A stretch of DNA of 9,088 nt from Alcaligenaceae bacterium (GTDB taxonomy: Bacteria; Pseudomonadota; Gammaproteobacteria; Burkholderiales; Burkholderiaceae_B). The stretch is from positions 1 through 9,088 of the forward strand of contig JAJUJN010000065.1 of assembly GCA_029265335.1 (NCBI GenBank), given 5' to 3'. The first letter of the stretch is position 1. Every line of letters begins with the position of its first letter. Below are positions 1 to 6,772 of this stretch, in pieces. The notes below the pieces were generated by a model, which made no database searches, was not told where the DNA came from, and worked only from the letters and a program-made list of their open reading frames with translations. The position numbers and the translations under genes are program-made.

Positions 1-124
1 AGATGTCGTAGGAGCGCTCACCCCGGCCAGACTGCTCGATGACCATGGGAATATACCCAAGGCCAGACGGCACCATGGACTGTCCACCGAAGGTGGCCGC
101 GTAAAAATCATTGAAGCGTTGCAT
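1..124 (-). CDS. clpP: ATP-dependent Clp protease proteolytic subunit ClpP (N-terminal part, runs off the left edge)
   Basis: ClpP is the serine protease of the ClpXP/ClpAP complex, a cytosolic barrel of two heptamers that degrades proteins unfolded by the ClpX or ClpA ATPase. Only the first 41 codons are in the window, reading leftward from the ATG at 122-124. The peptide contains GYIPMVIEQSGRGERSYDI, which matches the conserved N-terminal ClpP stretch VPMVIEQ-x-x-RGERS-x-DI. About 25 residues precede it, comparable to the propeptide-bearing N terminus of the family. The catalytic Ser, His and Asp lie beyond the edge. A good ribosome binding site (AGGA, about 8 bases before the ATG) lies in the 59-base gap after tig. 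The order tig-clpP is the usual proteobacterial one, and clpX would be expected next to the left (inference). Confidence 0.93.
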   Translation of the reverse strand, partial: MQRFNDFYAATFGGQSMVPSGLGYIPMVIEQSGRGERSYDI

Positions 125-173
125 AGCCGGTTTCCTGCAATTGATACGCCGAGACGGAAGACGAAAAGGGTTG

Positions 174-196
174 CGAACAGCAATTATTGCTGTTCG
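174..196 (-). repeat. Perfect 10-base inverted repeat centred on the tig stop codon
   Basis: On the plus strand the arms are CGAACAGCAA (174-183) and TTGCTGTTCG (187-196), separated by TTA, which is the TAA stop of tig read on the other strand. In the mRNA this makes a 10-bp hairpin whose three-base loop is the stop codon. After the hairpin the transcript reads CAACCCTTTTCG, which has only a short U run, so it is a weak terminator at best. It may act as an attenuator or RNA-stability element between tig and clpP (inference). Confidence 0.6.
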
Positions 197-1506
197 GCAT
201 TGTTACCCATGAGCTCGTCGAAGCTGACGGTCTTGTCGGTGACCTTGGCATTCTCGAGCACCAGATCAACCACGTTGTCTTCCACCACGATAGCCTCGAC
301 TTCAGCAAGGCGTTCGCGATCGGAGAGGTAGTAACGCACCACCTCGGCGGGGGATTCGTAATTCTTGGCGAAGTCTTCGATCTTGGCTCGCACCTGATCG
401 GGCTTGGCCGCGAGTTCCTTCTGTTTGACCAGTTCGGAAACTGTGAGCCCCAAGCGCACTCGACGCTCGGACTCTTCACTGAACGCTTCGGCGGGAATGG
501 GCATGTCGTCGGCATTGGGGAAGCCACGACGCCGCATTTCTTCACGCGCCGCCTTCACACGATTCTCAGTTTCGGATTCGATCAAAGCTTTGGGGACTTC
601 GAAGCTCACGGCTTTTACGAGGGCATCCATCACGCTGGCCTTGGTGCGCTGTTGCACCCGGTTGGCCACCTCACGCTCGAGGTTGGTGCGAATGTCGTCG
701 CGCAGTTTGGCGACGTCACCCTCTTCTTGACCCAGCTCTTTGGCGAACTCGGCGTCGACCTCGGGCAGTACGCCTTCAGCCACCTGCTTGATGGTGATGG
801 TGAACTGTGCGGTTTTACCGGCCACGGTTTCGGAGCCGTAGTCTTCGGGGAAGGCAAGATCGAAGGTGGCGGTTTGACCGGCCTTCATGCCGCGAGCGGC
901 TTCTTCGAACTCGGGCAACATGCGCCCTTGACCGATGACGAACTCGAAATCCTGAGCGGTTCCGCCCTCGAACGCGACGTCGTCGATCTTGCCTTCGAAG
1001 TCGAGCGTGACCTGGTCGCCATCCTGAGCTTCGCGGTCTTCGCGCGGCTCAAACTTGACGCGCTGCTGGCGAAGGATTTCGATGGTGCGATCGACCTCGG
1101 CGTCGCCCACTTCGGCTTGGGCTCGCTCTACCTCAAGGGTGGTGAGGTCGGGCAGGTCGATCTGCGGGAAGACTTCGAAGGTGGCCACAAAGGCCAGGGT
1201 ATCTTCGGGGACGTCTTCGGCCTTGGGCTCGATGCGGGGCATGCCTGCCACACGAAGCTCTGCCTCATTGACCGCCTTCTCGAAGGCGCTGCCGACTTTT
1301 TCGTTGATGACATCCATGCGAATGCCCGGCGCGTGCGAGCGCTCAAGCATGGAAAGGGGCACCTTGCCCGGTCGAAAGCCGGGGGCCTTCGCCTGGCGCT
1401 GAACGCGCTTGAGCTGTGCCTGCACCTCTTGTTCGACGTCGGCCATGGGAACGGCGAGTTCGACACGGCGCTCGGGGCCGGCCACGGTTTCAACCTCTGG
1501 CTGCAT
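184..1506 (-). CDS. tig: Trigger factor, ribosome-associated chaperone and peptidyl-prolyl isomerase
   Basis: Trigger factor binds the ribosome near the peptide exit tunnel and shields nascent chains; it also has prolyl isomerase activity. The 440-residue product has the usual family length and all three parts. The N-terminal ribosome-binding domain (about 1-115) has the signature loop GFRPGKVP at 43-50. The FKBP-type isomerase domain lies at about 160-245 and includes VTLDFEGKIDDVAFEGG. The C-terminal helical arms occupy about 250-440 and are rich in Glu, Arg and Ala. The ATG at 1504-1506 starts MQPEVETVAG, which fits the family N terminus; only a weak TAGG element lies about 7 bases before it. 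It is followed by clpP after 59 bases, probably in one transcript. The stop codon TAA (184-186) is the exact centre of a perfect inverted repeat. Confidence 0.97.
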   Translation of the reverse strand: MQPEVETVAGPERRVELAVPMADVEQEVQAQLKRVQRQAKAPGFRPGKVPLSMLERSHAPGIRMDVINEKVGSAFEKAVNEAELRVAGMPRIEPKAEDVPEDTLAFVATFEVFPQIDLPDLTTLEVERAQAEVGDAEVDRTIEILRQQRVKFEPREDREAQDGDQVTLDFEGKIDDVAFEGGTAQDFEFVIGQGRMLPEFEEAARGMKAGQTATFDLAFPEDYGSETVAGKTAQFTITIKQVAEGVLPEVDAEFAKELGQEEGDVAKLRDDIRTNLEREVANRVQQRTKASVMDALVKAVSFEVPKALIESETENRVKAAREEMRRRGFPNADDMPIPAEAFSEESERRVRLGLTVSELVKQKELAAKPDQVRAKIEDFAKNYESPAEVVRYYLSDRERLAEVEAIVVEDNVVDLVLENAKVTDKTVSFDELMGNNAEQQ

Positions 1507-1556
1507 TCAAAAACCTATCTGGGTAAGTGAGTAATAAGACGATAATCTGACCGTCA

Positions 1557-1562
1557 AGTATA
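1557..1562 (-). promoter_or_regulatory. Possible -10 box of a tig promoter
   Basis: On the minus strand TATACT (5 of 6 matches to TATAAT) lies 50 bases before the tig ATG, in the 155-base gap between the permease and tig. No good -35 box is found at normal spacing: TTGAAT is present but only 13 bases upstream of it. A TTGACG at 1552-1557 is a good -35 match, but its nearest -10-like box (TATTAC, 1531-1536) is only 15 bases away. A promoter in this gap is likely on general grounds; which box is used cannot be decided from sequence alone. Confidence 0.3.
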
Positions 1563-1597
1563 AAACATACGAAGCATTCAACTGGCGAGCCCACAGA

Positions 1598-1622
1598 TTG
1601 GCCGGGACAGTGCCCCGGCCAA
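1598..1622 (-). terminator. GC-rich hairpin after the permease gene, possible terminator
   Basis: A perfect 9-bp stem (TTGGCCGGG at 1598-1606, CCCGGCCAA at 1614-1622) with a 7-base loop lies about 40 bases beyond the permease stop and before tig. Read in the direction of the permease transcript, the stem is preceded by CTTTTT and followed by TCTGTGGG, so the U tract expected of an intrinsic terminator is absent on that side. A smaller hairpin (GGCGC-AAT-GCGCC, 1646-1658) lies between it and the permease stop. It could be a 3' end stabiliser or an imperfect terminator. Confidence 0.4.
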
Positions 1623-1661
1623 AAAGCTCGGATGGCCATTAGCGTGGCGCAATGCGCCTGC

Positions 1662-2981
1662 TCACCATGCTTCGCGGCCGCGGCTCAACAACCAATAAAG
1701 TGCAATGGCGCCGAACGTGGCGGTGCCAATGCCATTGAGCACGAAGTCGCCAAAACGCAGGGTGAAATCACCGGCACCGAAGATGAGGGTAACAGCGACC
1801 ACAATCAGATTTCGGCTATCGGTGAAGTCGACTCGGTTCTGAATCCAGATGCGCGCCCCAGCCACCGTGATAAGACCGAAAACCACGACCGACACACCAC
1901 CCAATACCGGACCGGGGATGGTGTGGATGAGAGCGCCAAACTTGGGCGAAAAGCCCAGGAAGATTGCGATCAGGCCAGCCACCACGAATATCAGCGTGGA
2001 ATAAACCCGCGTGACAGCCATGACGCCGATATTCTCGGCATAGGTGGTCACTCCGGTACCCCCCACAGCGCCCGAGACCATGGTGGCCACACCGTCACCC
2101 ACGAAAGCCCGACCAAGATAGCCATCGAGGTCACGCCCCGTCATCGCGGCCACAGCCTTGATATGCCCCAGGTTCTCGGCCACAAGAATTACCACCACCG
2201 GCACGATGAGCCCCATGGCTTCCAGGCGGAACTCGGGCTTGGAGAACTCTGGCCAGCCAAACCAGGTAGCGGCGTGCACGCCACTGAAGTCCATGGGTGG
2301 ACCCCAGCCGAATACGTTGGCGAACAGCCAATATAAGAAGCAGGCAATGATGAGGCCAACCAGGATGAGGAGGCGCTGCAATGTGCCGCGGGTGTACACC
2401 GCCGCCCAACCCACACTTAGTATGGTGACGATGGCCATGAAGGCATCAAAACCGCCATCGCCCACGGCGCTGGTGGCGGCGATGGGCGCCAGGTGCAGGC
2501 CGATCACGGCCACCACAGCGCCGGTAACGACCGGCGGCATCAGCGCCTCGATCCATCTGGTTCCGCCCCCCGGCTTGGCGCTGTAATACCACACCAGTGC
2601 ACCCACGAGGGCATAGACCAAACCACACACGATGATGGCGCCCAAAGCCACTCCAATATTGGCGTTGGCTCCCGAGCCCGCGTAACCCGTGACCGCGATC
2701 ACGCCGCCTATGAAGGCGAAACTCGACCCGAGGTAGCTCGGCACCCGACCCCGTACGAACAAGAAGAAGATCAACGTGCCGATACCAGACATCAGAATGG
2801 CCACGTTGGCGTTGAATCCCATGAGGAGGGGCGCCAATACCGTGGAGCCAAACATGGCAACGACGTGCTGGATGCCCATGGCGAAGGTCTGTGGGCCAGA
2901 AAGGCGCTCATCTGGCGCTACGACAACGCCTTCGACGGCTTCGACACGCCGCCAGCGAGGAAAGAAGGATTGCGATGACAT
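1662..2981 (-). CDS. NCS2-family uracil/pyrimidine permease (RutG/UraA-like)
   Basis: This is an inner-membrane nucleobase symporter of the NCS2 (uracil-xanthine permease) family, expected to import uracil or a related pyrimidine with protons. The 439-residue product is the usual length and is a chain of hydrophobic segments. Family landmarks are QHVVAMFGSTVLAPLL (38-53), GRVPSYLGSSFAFIG (78-92), VAENLGH (267-273) and TTYAENIGV (312-320). The last two carry the glutamates (Glu269, Glu316) and His273 that correspond by motif to the substrate and proton residues Glu241, Glu290 and His245 of E. coli UraA. The C-terminal half (for example LGFSPKFGALIHTIP and FGLITVAGARIWIQNRVD) resembles RutG more than UraA. 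No rut catabolic genes are in view, so general uracil salvage is as likely as Rut-pathway uptake. The start fits the family (FFPRW near the N terminus), although no Shine-Dalgarno is seen. It is transcribed alone. Confidence 0.92.
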   Translation of the reverse strand: MSSQSFFPRWRRVEAVEGVVVAPDERLSGPQTFAMGIQHVVAMFGSTVLAPLLMGFNANVAILMSGIGTLIFFLFVRGRVPSYLGSSFAFIGGVIAVTGYAGSGANANIGVALGAIIVCGLVYALVGALVWYYSAKPGGGTRWIEALMPPVVTGAVVAVIGLHLAPIAATSAVGDGGFDAFMAIVTILSVGWAAVYTRGTLQRLLILVGLIIACFLYWLFANVFGWGPPMDFSGVHAATWFGWPEFSKPEFRLEAMGLIVPVVVILVAENLGHIKAVAAMTGRDLDGYLGRAFVGDGVATMVSGAVGGTGVTTYAENIGVMAVTRVYSTLIFVVAGLIAIFLGFSPKFGALIHTIPGPVLGGVSVVVFGLITVAGARIWIQNRVDFTDSRNLIVVAVTLIFGAGDFTLRFGDFVLNGIGTATFGAIALYWLLSRGREAW

Positions 2982-3469
2982 TGTTCTGATTGATTTGAAT
3001 AAAATGATACGGATGGAAAGGGATGGTATGACCGCGCTCGATTATCCCGTGTTTTTGCAGTGCGCAGACCATCTGTTGATGATGCCGGCGATGCGACAGG
3101 TCTACCGTGGCAGGTCTACGTCGGGGCCGTATAAAAATATCTTGTCGCTGGCATCGAATGTGATACCATCGCTACATATGTTCATGCATTGGCGATAAAT
3201 GCCCATTCGCTAACGCCTCGGGCAGCCTGCGGTTACGTTTCAACCACGTCACTCCTCTAGCCCCAAAAAGCATGAACTCATCGCGAACAGCCAAGTCATG
3301 GCAGTCGCGCGGGCATCGGGCCCACTCCCCTGCCGGTTCACAACAACCCAAAACGTTCGTATCAGTGCCTGTCTGTTCAGGAGCCTTCCGCTGCATGCAT
3401 GCCGCAGCATGAAGCTCAGCCGAATCCAGGCTTGCGCCCGTCTTTCGGGAGCCGCACCACGATGATGAC
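2982..3469. other. Divergent intergenic region, 488 bases, no confident gene
   Basis: This gap separates the leftward permease from the rightward scpB, so it must hold promoters for both. A plausible plus-strand promoter is listed separately. A 56-codon ORF at 3028-3198 has a purine-rich ribosome-binding-like sequence but no recognisable product. A 5-bp hairpin (GCTGC 3390-3394, GCAGC 3404-3408) and a CCCG/CGGG hairpin at about 3437-3449 lie just before scpB. I see no tRNA, no mobile element remnant and no clear operator. The part up to about 3200 is more AT-rich than the rest. Confidence 0.6.
3107..3135 (+). promoter_or_regulatory. Possible sigma-70-type promoter upstream of scpB-rluB
   Basis: GTGGCA (3107-3112, 4 of 6 matches to TTGACA), a 17-base spacer and TATAAA (3130-3135, 5 of 6 matches to TATAAT) point toward scpB. 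This would give a leader of about 330 bases, which is long, so a closer promoter may also exist. It rests on motif resemblance only. Confidence 0.28.
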
Positions 3470-4066
3470 ATGACCACCAGCGAGGCAAAACTCGTGCTGG
3501 AAACCGCGCTGCTATGCGCGCAACAGCCGCTGCCCATGAGCGAACTCAGGCGGCTCTTCGCCGACTCGCTAAGCACCGCGGAAATCCAGCAACTGCTCGC
3601 GGATCTCGAAGCCGATTGGCAAGAGCGTGGCCTGGAATTGGTCAGCCTGGCCGGCGGGTGGCGCTTTCAAAGTCGCAGCCGAATGCGCCCCTACCTTGAG
3701 CGCATGCACCCCGAAAAGCCTCCTCGTTATTCGCGGGCCGTCATGGAAACACTTGCCATCATTGCCTATCGCCAACCCGTGACACGCGGCGACATCGAAG
3801 ATATTCGTGGCGTTACCGTCTCCACTCAGGTGATTCGCAACCTCGAAGACCGCGGCTGGATCGAAGCCATCGGCTATCGCGACGGCCCGGGGCGCCCCAC
3901 GCTCTTTGGCACGACCCGACAATTTCTCGACGACCTTGGCTTGCCAGCGCTCGACGCCCTGCCTCCCCTGGAAGCCGCCGACCCTGAAGTGGCCTTGGCG
4001 GGCCTGAACTTCGACACGGCAACAACCGATACCAATTCTGAGACACCCAATACACATCATGACTGA
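3470..4066 (+). CDS. scpB: SMC-Scp complex subunit ScpB (chromosome segregation and condensation)
   Basis: ScpB is the winged-helix (kite) subunit that dimerises and binds ScpA in the SMC condensin, which organises the chromosome near the replication origin. The 198-residue product has two winged-helix modules. The first (about 1-85) begins [17 protein letters not shown]. The second (about 86-165) contains the family hallmark [19 protein letters not shown] (88-106), then [23 protein letters not shown] and GRPTLFGTT (141-149). The acidic, Thr-rich C-terminal tail is probably disordered. The ATG at 3470 is the first possible start after the in-frame TGA at 3410, and it gives the expected N terminus. 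No Shine-Dalgarno lies at normal distance; GGGAG at 3447-3451 is too far. The last codons overlap the rluB start by 8 bases, so the two are co-transcribed and probably coupled. scpA is not in the window. Confidence 0.95.
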   Translation: MTTSEAKLVLETALLCAQQPLPMSELRRLFADSLSTAEIQQLLADLEADWQERGLELVSLAGGWRFQSRSRMRPYLERMHPEKPPRYSRAVMETLAIIAYRQPVTRGDIEDIRGVTVSTQVIRNLEDRGWIEAIGYRDGPGRPTLFGTTRQFLDDLGLPALDALPPLEAADPEVALAGLNFDTATTDTNSETPNTHHD

Positions 4067-5744
4067 TTCAGTACACGATCAATCTTCTCAAGAAGTGCAG
4101 AACGATCGTTCGCGCGAGCAAGCTTCCCGGCCTTCCGGCGTACGCTCCCCATATCGACGCCGTCGCGCCGATGATTCCTCTCCGGCAGCAGAAGCAGGGG
4201 CCAACAAGCGGCGCAAACCGCGCAAGCCCAGAAAGCCGCGCACCGACGCAGGCCCGGCCACTACTGCCACCCCCAGTTCCGCCGCTCCAGGTCAAACTGC
4301 AGCTGGCCCGACTCGCCCGGCAGGTGGCAAAGGCCGCCCCAACCGCAGGTCGCGCAAGCCGGGAGGCGCCAGCAAAACGCCACAGGCAGCCCTGCCAGCG
4401 GTGGAAATCACCGAAGAAGACGAACAGCTCACGCGCCGTGTGCTCGAAGACAGCACACCGAGCCGACAGCGCCTGAGCAAGTACCTGGGCAGTGACGCCG
4501 TGATGCCCAAGCTGCACAAGGTCCTGGCCGACGCGGGTATCGGCTCGCGCCGCGAGATGGAAGAACTGATCGTGGCCGGCCGTGTATCGGTCAATGGCGA
4601 GCCCGCCCATATCGGTCAGCGCGTGGGTCCTAACGATCTGGTACGCGTCAACGGCAAGCCGTTGCAACGGCGCCAGAACGCCAGGGCGCCGCGCGTCATT
4701 CTGTACCACAAGCCCGCTGGCGAAATTGTCTCGCACGACGACCCAGGCGGCAGAACCACCGTATTCCGGCGTTTGCCCAAACTCAAAGTCGGCAAATGGC
4801 TGTCAGTGGGCAGGCTCGACCTCAACACCGAAGGTCTGCTCATTTTCACCACGTCGGGCGAACTGGCCAACCGCCTGATGCATCCGCGCTACGAAATGGA
4901 GCGCGAATACGCCGTACGCGTTCTGGGCGAACTCACACCCGAGCTGCGTCAGCAACTCCTCGACGGGGTCGACCTCGACGATGGGAAGGCGGCGTTCGAC
5001 TCTTTGGACTTCATCGGTGGTGAAGGCACCAACCGGTGGTACCGCGCCACCCTCAAAGAAGGTCGCAACCGAGAAGTGCGTCGACTGGTAGAAAGCGTCG
5101 GACTCACCGTGAGTCGGCTGATCCGGGTCCGCTTCGGCGATATCGTCTTGCCGCGCAATCTGCGTCGTGGTCGCTACGAAGAGCTCGACGCCACCTTGGT
5201 AAGCGCACTGTTGGTTCAGCTGGGCCTGATCCGCGATGAAGAAGAAGGCGCCGGTCGCCACGCTCGGCAACAACAACCCCTGTCACACGACAGTGCCCTG
5301 CCCCCGGGTTTCGGCACCATGGAGCAGAATGGTCTGCACGGCGCCCGAGTGGGTCGACAAGGTAAGGTGCAGGGCGGCCGCAAGACACTTGCCAGTTCAC
5401 CTTCCGACCCATTCGGCACGGGCATGGTTTCTGGCTTGCCCCCGCTGGAGCCCACCCATGTGCCGCGCTCCTTGAGCATCACGGGTGGTTTCGCCAATGG
5501 CCATCCGCATGCTCCCAAACGCGCAGGTAAAGGCAAAAACCCCAAGTTCAAAGGCAAGAGTGCAACCCCCTCGAAAGGGCCAGGGGCGCCGGCTGGCGCC
5601 AAGGGCAGAGGGCGCGGCAAAGGCAAGGGTCGCCCCTCAACCGGAGGGGGTCCGCGAGGCGAACGCAATGAAGAACGTCAACCGCGCAGCGCCAGGGCCC
5701 ATGAATCGCGACTACCCTTTGCCGTCTCGCGCAGCGGGGGTTGA
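4059..5744 (+). CDS. rluB: 23S rRNA pseudouridine synthase, RluB type, with long basic tails
   Basis: This enzyme converts uridine to pseudouridine in the 23S rRNA peptidyl-transferase region (position 2605 in E. coli). The 561-residue product has three parts. Residues 1-148 are a low-complexity tail rich in Arg, Lys, Pro and Ala. An S4 RNA-binding domain follows at about 149-200 ([22 protein letters not shown]). The RsuA/RluB-type catalytic domain spans about 210-395, with [11 protein letters not shown] at 251-261 carrying the catalytic Asp254, and [10 protein letters not shown] at 334-343. Residues 396-561 form a second tail rich in Gly, Lys, Arg and Pro. E. coli RluB has about 291 residues, so the tails nearly double the size; long tails are common in related betaproteobacteria as I recall. 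The ATG overlaps the end of scpB in ATGACTGA, which implies translational coupling and explains the lack of its own Shine-Dalgarno. RluB is preferred over RluE/RluF or RsuA because of the scpB neighbour and the S4 domain. Confidence 0.93.
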   Translation: MTDSVHDQSSQEVQNDRSREQASRPSGVRSPYRRRRADDSSPAAEAGANKRRKPRKPRKPRTDAGPATTATPSSAAPGQTAAGPTRPAGGKGRPNRRSRKPGGASKTPQAALPAVEITEEDEQLTRRVLEDSTPSRQRLSKYLGSDAVMPKLHKVLADAGIGSRREMEELIVAGRVSVNGEPAHIGQRVGPNDLVRVNGKPLQRRQNARAPRVILYHKPAGEIVSHDDPGGRTTVFRRLPKLKVGKWLSVGRLDLNTEGLLIFTTSGELANRLMHPRYEMEREYAVRVLGELTPELRQQLLDGVDLDDGKAAFDSLDFIGGEGTNRWYRATLKEGRNREVRRLVESVGLTVSRLIRVRFGDIVLPRNLRRGRYEELDATLVSALLVQLGLIRDEEEGAGRHARQQQPLSHDSALPPGFGTMEQNGLHGARVGRQGKVQGGRKTLASSPSDPFGTGMVSGLPPLEPTHVPRSLSITGGFANGHPHAPKRAGKGKNPKFKGKSATPSKGPGAPAGAKGRGRGKGKGRPSTGGGPRGERNEERQPRSARAHESRLPFAVSRSGG

Positions 5745-5754
5745 ACTGCAACTG

Positions 5755-5785
5755 TTGGACGCTTGCTAGATAAGTCCATTACAAT
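5755..5785 (+). promoter_or_regulatory. Possible promoter for the cytochrome c pair
   Basis: TTGGAC (5755-5760, TTG core only), a 19-base spacer and TACAAT (5780-5785, 5 of 6 matches to TATAAT) lie just after the rluB stop and 76 bases before the first cytochrome start. The -10 box is good, but the spacer is two bases longer than ideal. Confidence 0.35.
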
Positions 5786-5798
5786 CGTGCAGTTTCTT

Positions 5799-5831
5799 GC
5801 CTGGCCGTCGGTACCTAGCGCCAGGCCTTTT
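5799..5831 (+). terminator. Hairpin with short T run between rluB and the cytochromes
   Basis: GCCTGGC (5799-5805) and GCCAGGC (5820-5826) form a perfect 7-bp stem with a 14-base loop, followed by CTTTT. It looks like a modest intrinsic terminator for the scpB-rluB transcript. It lies downstream of the possible cytochrome promoter, so it would also sit in the leader of that transcript and could attenuate it. The T run is short, so the strength is uncertain. Confidence 0.42.
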
Positions 5832-5860
5832 CGCAAGCATCGCAGGTACAGAGCAAACTC

Positions 5861-6211
5861 ATGAAACTTGGCAACTTGCGGGGCATTCCCGCTCTGGCCG
5901 TTGTGGCCGCCTGTTCGCTTTTCAGTGCAAACGCTGTAGCAGCCGACGAAACCAACGCGGCCAAAGTCGACGAGTTTCGCACGCTCGTCGATACATGCAT
6001 GGGGTGCCACGGCATTCCGGGCTACCGCGCCAGCTTCCCCCAGGTTTACCGGGTTCCCAAAATCGCGGGTCAGCACGCTGAATACATCGCCTCCGCGCTG
6101 CGCGCCTACGCGAGCGGAGAGCGCAGCCACCCCACGATGGATGCCCTCGCCAGGAGCCTCACCGACGAAGACATCACCAACCTGGCCAACTTCTATTCCA
6201 ATCTCAAATAA
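5861..6211 (+). CDS. Periplasmic class I cytochrome c, single haem
   Basis: This is a small periplasmic electron carrier. The 116-residue precursor has a Sec signal peptide: a basic start (MKLGNLRG), a hydrophobic core, and likely cleavage near ANAVAA at about residue 28. One haem-attachment site CMGCH lies at 46-50. Met93 in HPTMDAL is a good candidate for the sixth haem ligand. The segment KIAGQHAEYIASALRAYASGER resembles the second helical region of cytochrome c4/c553-type domains. Only a weak ribosome binding site is visible upstream of the ATG at 5861. A second cytochrome follows 12 bases after the stop, so the two form an operon. Its redox partner cannot be told from sequence; oxidases or a periplasmic dehydrogenase are possible. 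Confidence 0.92.
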   Translation: MKLGNLRGIPALAVVAACSLFSANAVAADETNAAKVDEFRTLVDTCMGCHGIPGYRASFPQVYRVPKIAGQHAEYIASALRAYASGERSHPTMDALARSLTDEDITNLANFYSNLK

Positions 6212-6223
6212 GTGGGGGCAAAC

Positions 6224-6589
6224 ATGAAGCAACTGACTCTTGCCCTTGCGGGCTCTCTTCTCTCGTTGAGCGCCGGGCTGGCCAGCGCCGCAGACCTCGA
6301 AGCCGGGCGCGCCGCCTGGGAGCGCCTCAACTGTGCCTCCTGCCATGGCACCGACGCCAAAACCTCGATCGATCCCAGCTACCCAATTCTGGCCGGCCAG
6401 CACGCCAGCTACCTCGAAGTGGCGCTGCGCTCCTACCAACGCGGGCAGGCTGGAGCGCCCCCCAGCTCCAATGTGCGTACCAACGCCATCATGGGTGCCT
6501 TTGCCGCGCAAATGTCGGCGGACGACATCGAGAACATCGCTGCTTGGCTGGCTTCGCTGCCCAGCGATCTCGGCACACGTCGCCCCTGA
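6224..6589 (+). CDS. Periplasmic class I cytochrome c, single haem (second of a tandem pair)
   Basis: This is a second small haem carrier, related in pattern to the one just upstream. I chose the ATG at 6224 rather than the in-frame GTG at 6212, which directly abuts the previous stop. The ATG has GGGGG at proper distance and gives a typical signal peptide, MKQLTLALAGSLLSLSAGL then ASA, with cleavage near residue 22. The 121-residue precursor has CASCH at 37-41, PILAGQHASYLEVALRSYQRGQ at 54-75, and Met90 in NAIMGAF as the likely axial ligand. The shared AGQH-x-x-Y-x-x-x-ALR-x-Y pattern ties it to cytochrome c4/c553-like domains. Together the two genes look like the two halves of a dihaem cytochrome c4 encoded separately (inference). 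An intrinsic terminator follows. Confidence 0.93.
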   Translation: MKQLTLALAGSLLSLSAGLASAADLEAGRAAWERLNCASCHGTDAKTSIDPSYPILAGQHASYLEVALRSYQRGQAGAPPSSNVRTNAIMGAFAAQMSADDIENIAAWLASLPSDLGTRRP

Positions 6590-6633
6590 GCGGCGGCTGC
6601 GGTCCAAGTTGTCGAAAGCACAGCTGGTAAGTA

Positions 6634-6654
6634 GTGTCACCACTACGGTGACAC
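6634..6654. repeat. Perfect 8-bp inverted repeat downstream of the cytochromes
   Basis: GTGTCACC (6634-6641) and GGTGACAC (6647-6654) are separated by ACTAC. No T tract follows on either strand, so it is not an intrinsic terminator by itself. It lies between the cytochrome stop and the real terminator. It could be an mRNA 3' hairpin or a protein-binding dyad. Confidence 0.5.
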
Positions 6655-6670
6655 CACTCAGCACCAAAAT

Positions 6671-6710
6671 GAGGCGGCCCGTGTAAATCACCGGCCGCCT
6701 CTTTAGTTTT
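6671..6710 (+). terminator. Intrinsic terminator between convergent genes, probably bidirectional
   Basis: GAGGCGGCC (6671-6679) and GGCCGCCTC (6693-6701) form a perfect 9-bp stem, with an extra GTG/CAC pairing inside the loop. On the plus strand TTTAGTTTT follows and ends the cytochrome transcript. On the minus strand the stem is followed by ATTTTGG, so it can also end the leftward dehydrogenase transcript. Confidence 0.85.
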
Positions 6711-6772
6711 GCCTTTGCTTCACTTTCCCAACGTGTACTCGCCCCAATTGCGGCGGCGTGTACGCACAAAGA

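Noticed and set aside
187..1530. A 447-codon plus-strand ORF covering the whole of tig
   Set aside because: It is the antisense shadow of a clear trigger factor gene. In GC-rich genes the codons that would create antisense stops are rare, so long open antisense frames are expected. The translation has no family features.
1632..2336. A 234-codon plus-strand ORF opposite the permease
   Set aside because: Its translation is polar, rich in His, Gly and Asp, and matches no family, while the minus strand encodes a full NCS2 permease with conserved motifs.
3172..3576. Minus-strand ORFs between the permease and scpB, including one antisense to the scpB start
   Set aside because: They overlap the conserved N terminus of scpB, have no recognisable domain and lack ribosome sites.
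6212..6223. GTG at 6212 as the start of the second cytochrome
   Set aside because: It would place the start directly against the previous stop and add four residues before a good signal peptide. The ATG at 6224 has a G-rich ribosome site at the right distance.
5678..6769. A 363-codon minus-strand ORF with a lipoprotein-like stretch (LLTSC)
   Set aside because: It runs antisense through both cytochrome genes, whose signal peptides, CXXCH motifs and Met ligands are unmistakable. The lipobox-like stretch comes from the antisense of an intergenic hairpin region and lies too far from a proper N terminus.
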